Source: Silvibacterium acidisoli (GTDB lineage Bacteria > Acidobacteriota > Terriglobia > Terriglobales > Acidobacteriaceae). From it: 64,000 bases of DNA. The notes under the pieces are model-generated. The model saw only the letters and a program-made list of their open reading frames with translations, searched no databases and was not told where the DNA came from. The position numbers and the translations under genes are program-made. The stretch covers positions 124,001 to 188,000 of the forward strand of contig CP085323.1 of assembly GCA_022870745.1 (NCBI GenBank), read 5' to 3'. Of the stretch, positions 63,716-64,000 are shown piece after piece. Position 1 is the first letter of the stretch, and each line of letters begins with the position of its first letter.

Positions 63716-63754
63716 CAAAAACAGGCCGCCGGCAAATCCATGTCGGCGGCCTGT
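63716..63754 (-). terminator. Rho-independent terminator of the right-edge receptor gene
   Basis: Read on the minus strand, an 11-base perfect stem (ACAGGCCGCCG/CGGCGGCCTGT, 63721-63754) is followed by TTTTT, 20 bases after the receptor stop. Bases on the plus strand side have a poor T stretch. Confidence 0.88.
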
Positions 63755-63773
63755 CTGTTTACTGCGTCTGCCG

Positions 63774-64000
63774 CTAGAACTCGATACGGCCGGCAAACTG
63801 GATCGTACGCGGGTTGCTGACCGTGCCGTTCCAGGTGCCAAACGAATTGCCAGTTGCGGCCACGTCCGTCACGAACGGAAGCGAAGGTCCATTGCCCGTC
63901 GATACGAAGTAGTGGTTGTTGAATGCGTTGAAGAAGTTCGCCATGAACTTGAAGTTGATCTTCTCGGTGATCCTCGTGTTCTTGGTGAAGGCTACATCTG
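63774..64000 (-). CDS. C-terminal end of a TonB-dependent receptor (cut by right edge)
   Basis: The last 75 codons read DVAFTKNTRITEKINFKF, MANFFNAFNNHYF and end with RTIQFAGRIEF. The FFNAFN motif and terminal Phe are shared with the two receptors at 20-28 kb, so this is an Oar-type receptor C-terminus. The rest lies outside the window. Its ending differs from the other two, so it belongs to another subfamily. Confidence 0.88.
   Translation of the reverse strand, partial: DVAFTKNTRITEKINFKFMANFFNAFNNHYFVSTGNGPSLPFVTDVAATGNSFGTWNGTVSNPRTIQFAGRIEF

Overview
The window looks like chromosomal DNA of an acidobacterium, most likely of the family Acidobacteriaceae (Terriglobus/Edaphobacter/Granulicella-like). 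This is inferred from moderately GC-rich DNA, large Oar-type TonB-dependent receptors with an N-terminal carboxypeptidase-regulatory domain and no SusD partner, a VWFA-related secreted protein, an LpxB gene (Gram-negative lipid A), FG-GAP/Ig surface proteins, and polysaccharide-degrading enzymes (GH27, GH78). No tRNA, rRNA, CRISPR array, insertion sequence or phage gene was recognised.

Layout. 1-6.1 kb: a cell-surface polysaccharide cluster with a sugar-nucleotide epimerase (cut by the left edge), two family-2 glycosyltransferases, a WecG/TagA glycosyltransferase, a transaldolase, a heptose-bisphosphate phosphatase (GmhB type) and a sedoheptulose-7-phosphate isomerase (GmhA type). This suggests heptose supply for a surface glycan. 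6.6-12.1 kb: a signal-peptide ORF remnant, a secreted beta-helix protein, a lipase-maturation-factor-like membrane protein, a PYROXD2-like FAD oxidoreductase and a small membrane protein. 12.1-17.8 kb (minus strand): a compact five-gene run that looks like an osmotic-stress operon, with a DUF4126 membrane protein, a flavin disulfide reductase, trehalose synthase, a GT81/mannosylglycerate-synthase-like glycosyltransferase and a mechanosensitive-channel-like protein. 17.8-20.1 kb: an acyltransferase and an ArnC/DPM-type glycosyltransferase.

20.1-28.1 kb: two tandem TonB-dependent receptors. Each is preceded by a long, visibly homologous leader carrying the same two inverted repeats at nearly the same distance from the start codon, and each is followed by a strong terminator. 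28.2-33.8 kb: small metabolic and regulatory genes (VOC protein, WYL regulator, exported oxalate-decarboxylase-like bicupin, LysR regulator, exported RidA, threonine aldolase, SnoaL-like protein). 34-41.1 kb: an M1-peptidase-like protein that has lost its zinc site, LpxB, an MsbA/MdlB-type ABC exporter, dienelactone hydrolase and a VWFA-like protein. 41.1-45.2 kb: an NlpC/DUF4105-like protein, then an operon of two Tat-exported proteins (RidA and a SelA-like PLP enzyme).

45.3-53.6 kb: a large FG-GAP/Ig surface protein, an alpha-L-rhamnosidase, and an NtrC-type two-component pair. 53.8-59.4 kb: a czcCBA-type heavy-metal efflux operon, divergent from the two-component pair, with a sigma-54 type promoter that lies over its start region. 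59.5-64 kb: alpha-galactosidase, two divergent TPR proteins, and the C-terminal end of a third TonB-dependent receptor.

The items most worth follow-up are the shared receptor leaders, the exported RidA/PLP-enzyme operon, the sigma-54/leaderless arrangement at the efflux operon, and the zinc-less M1-TPR protein.
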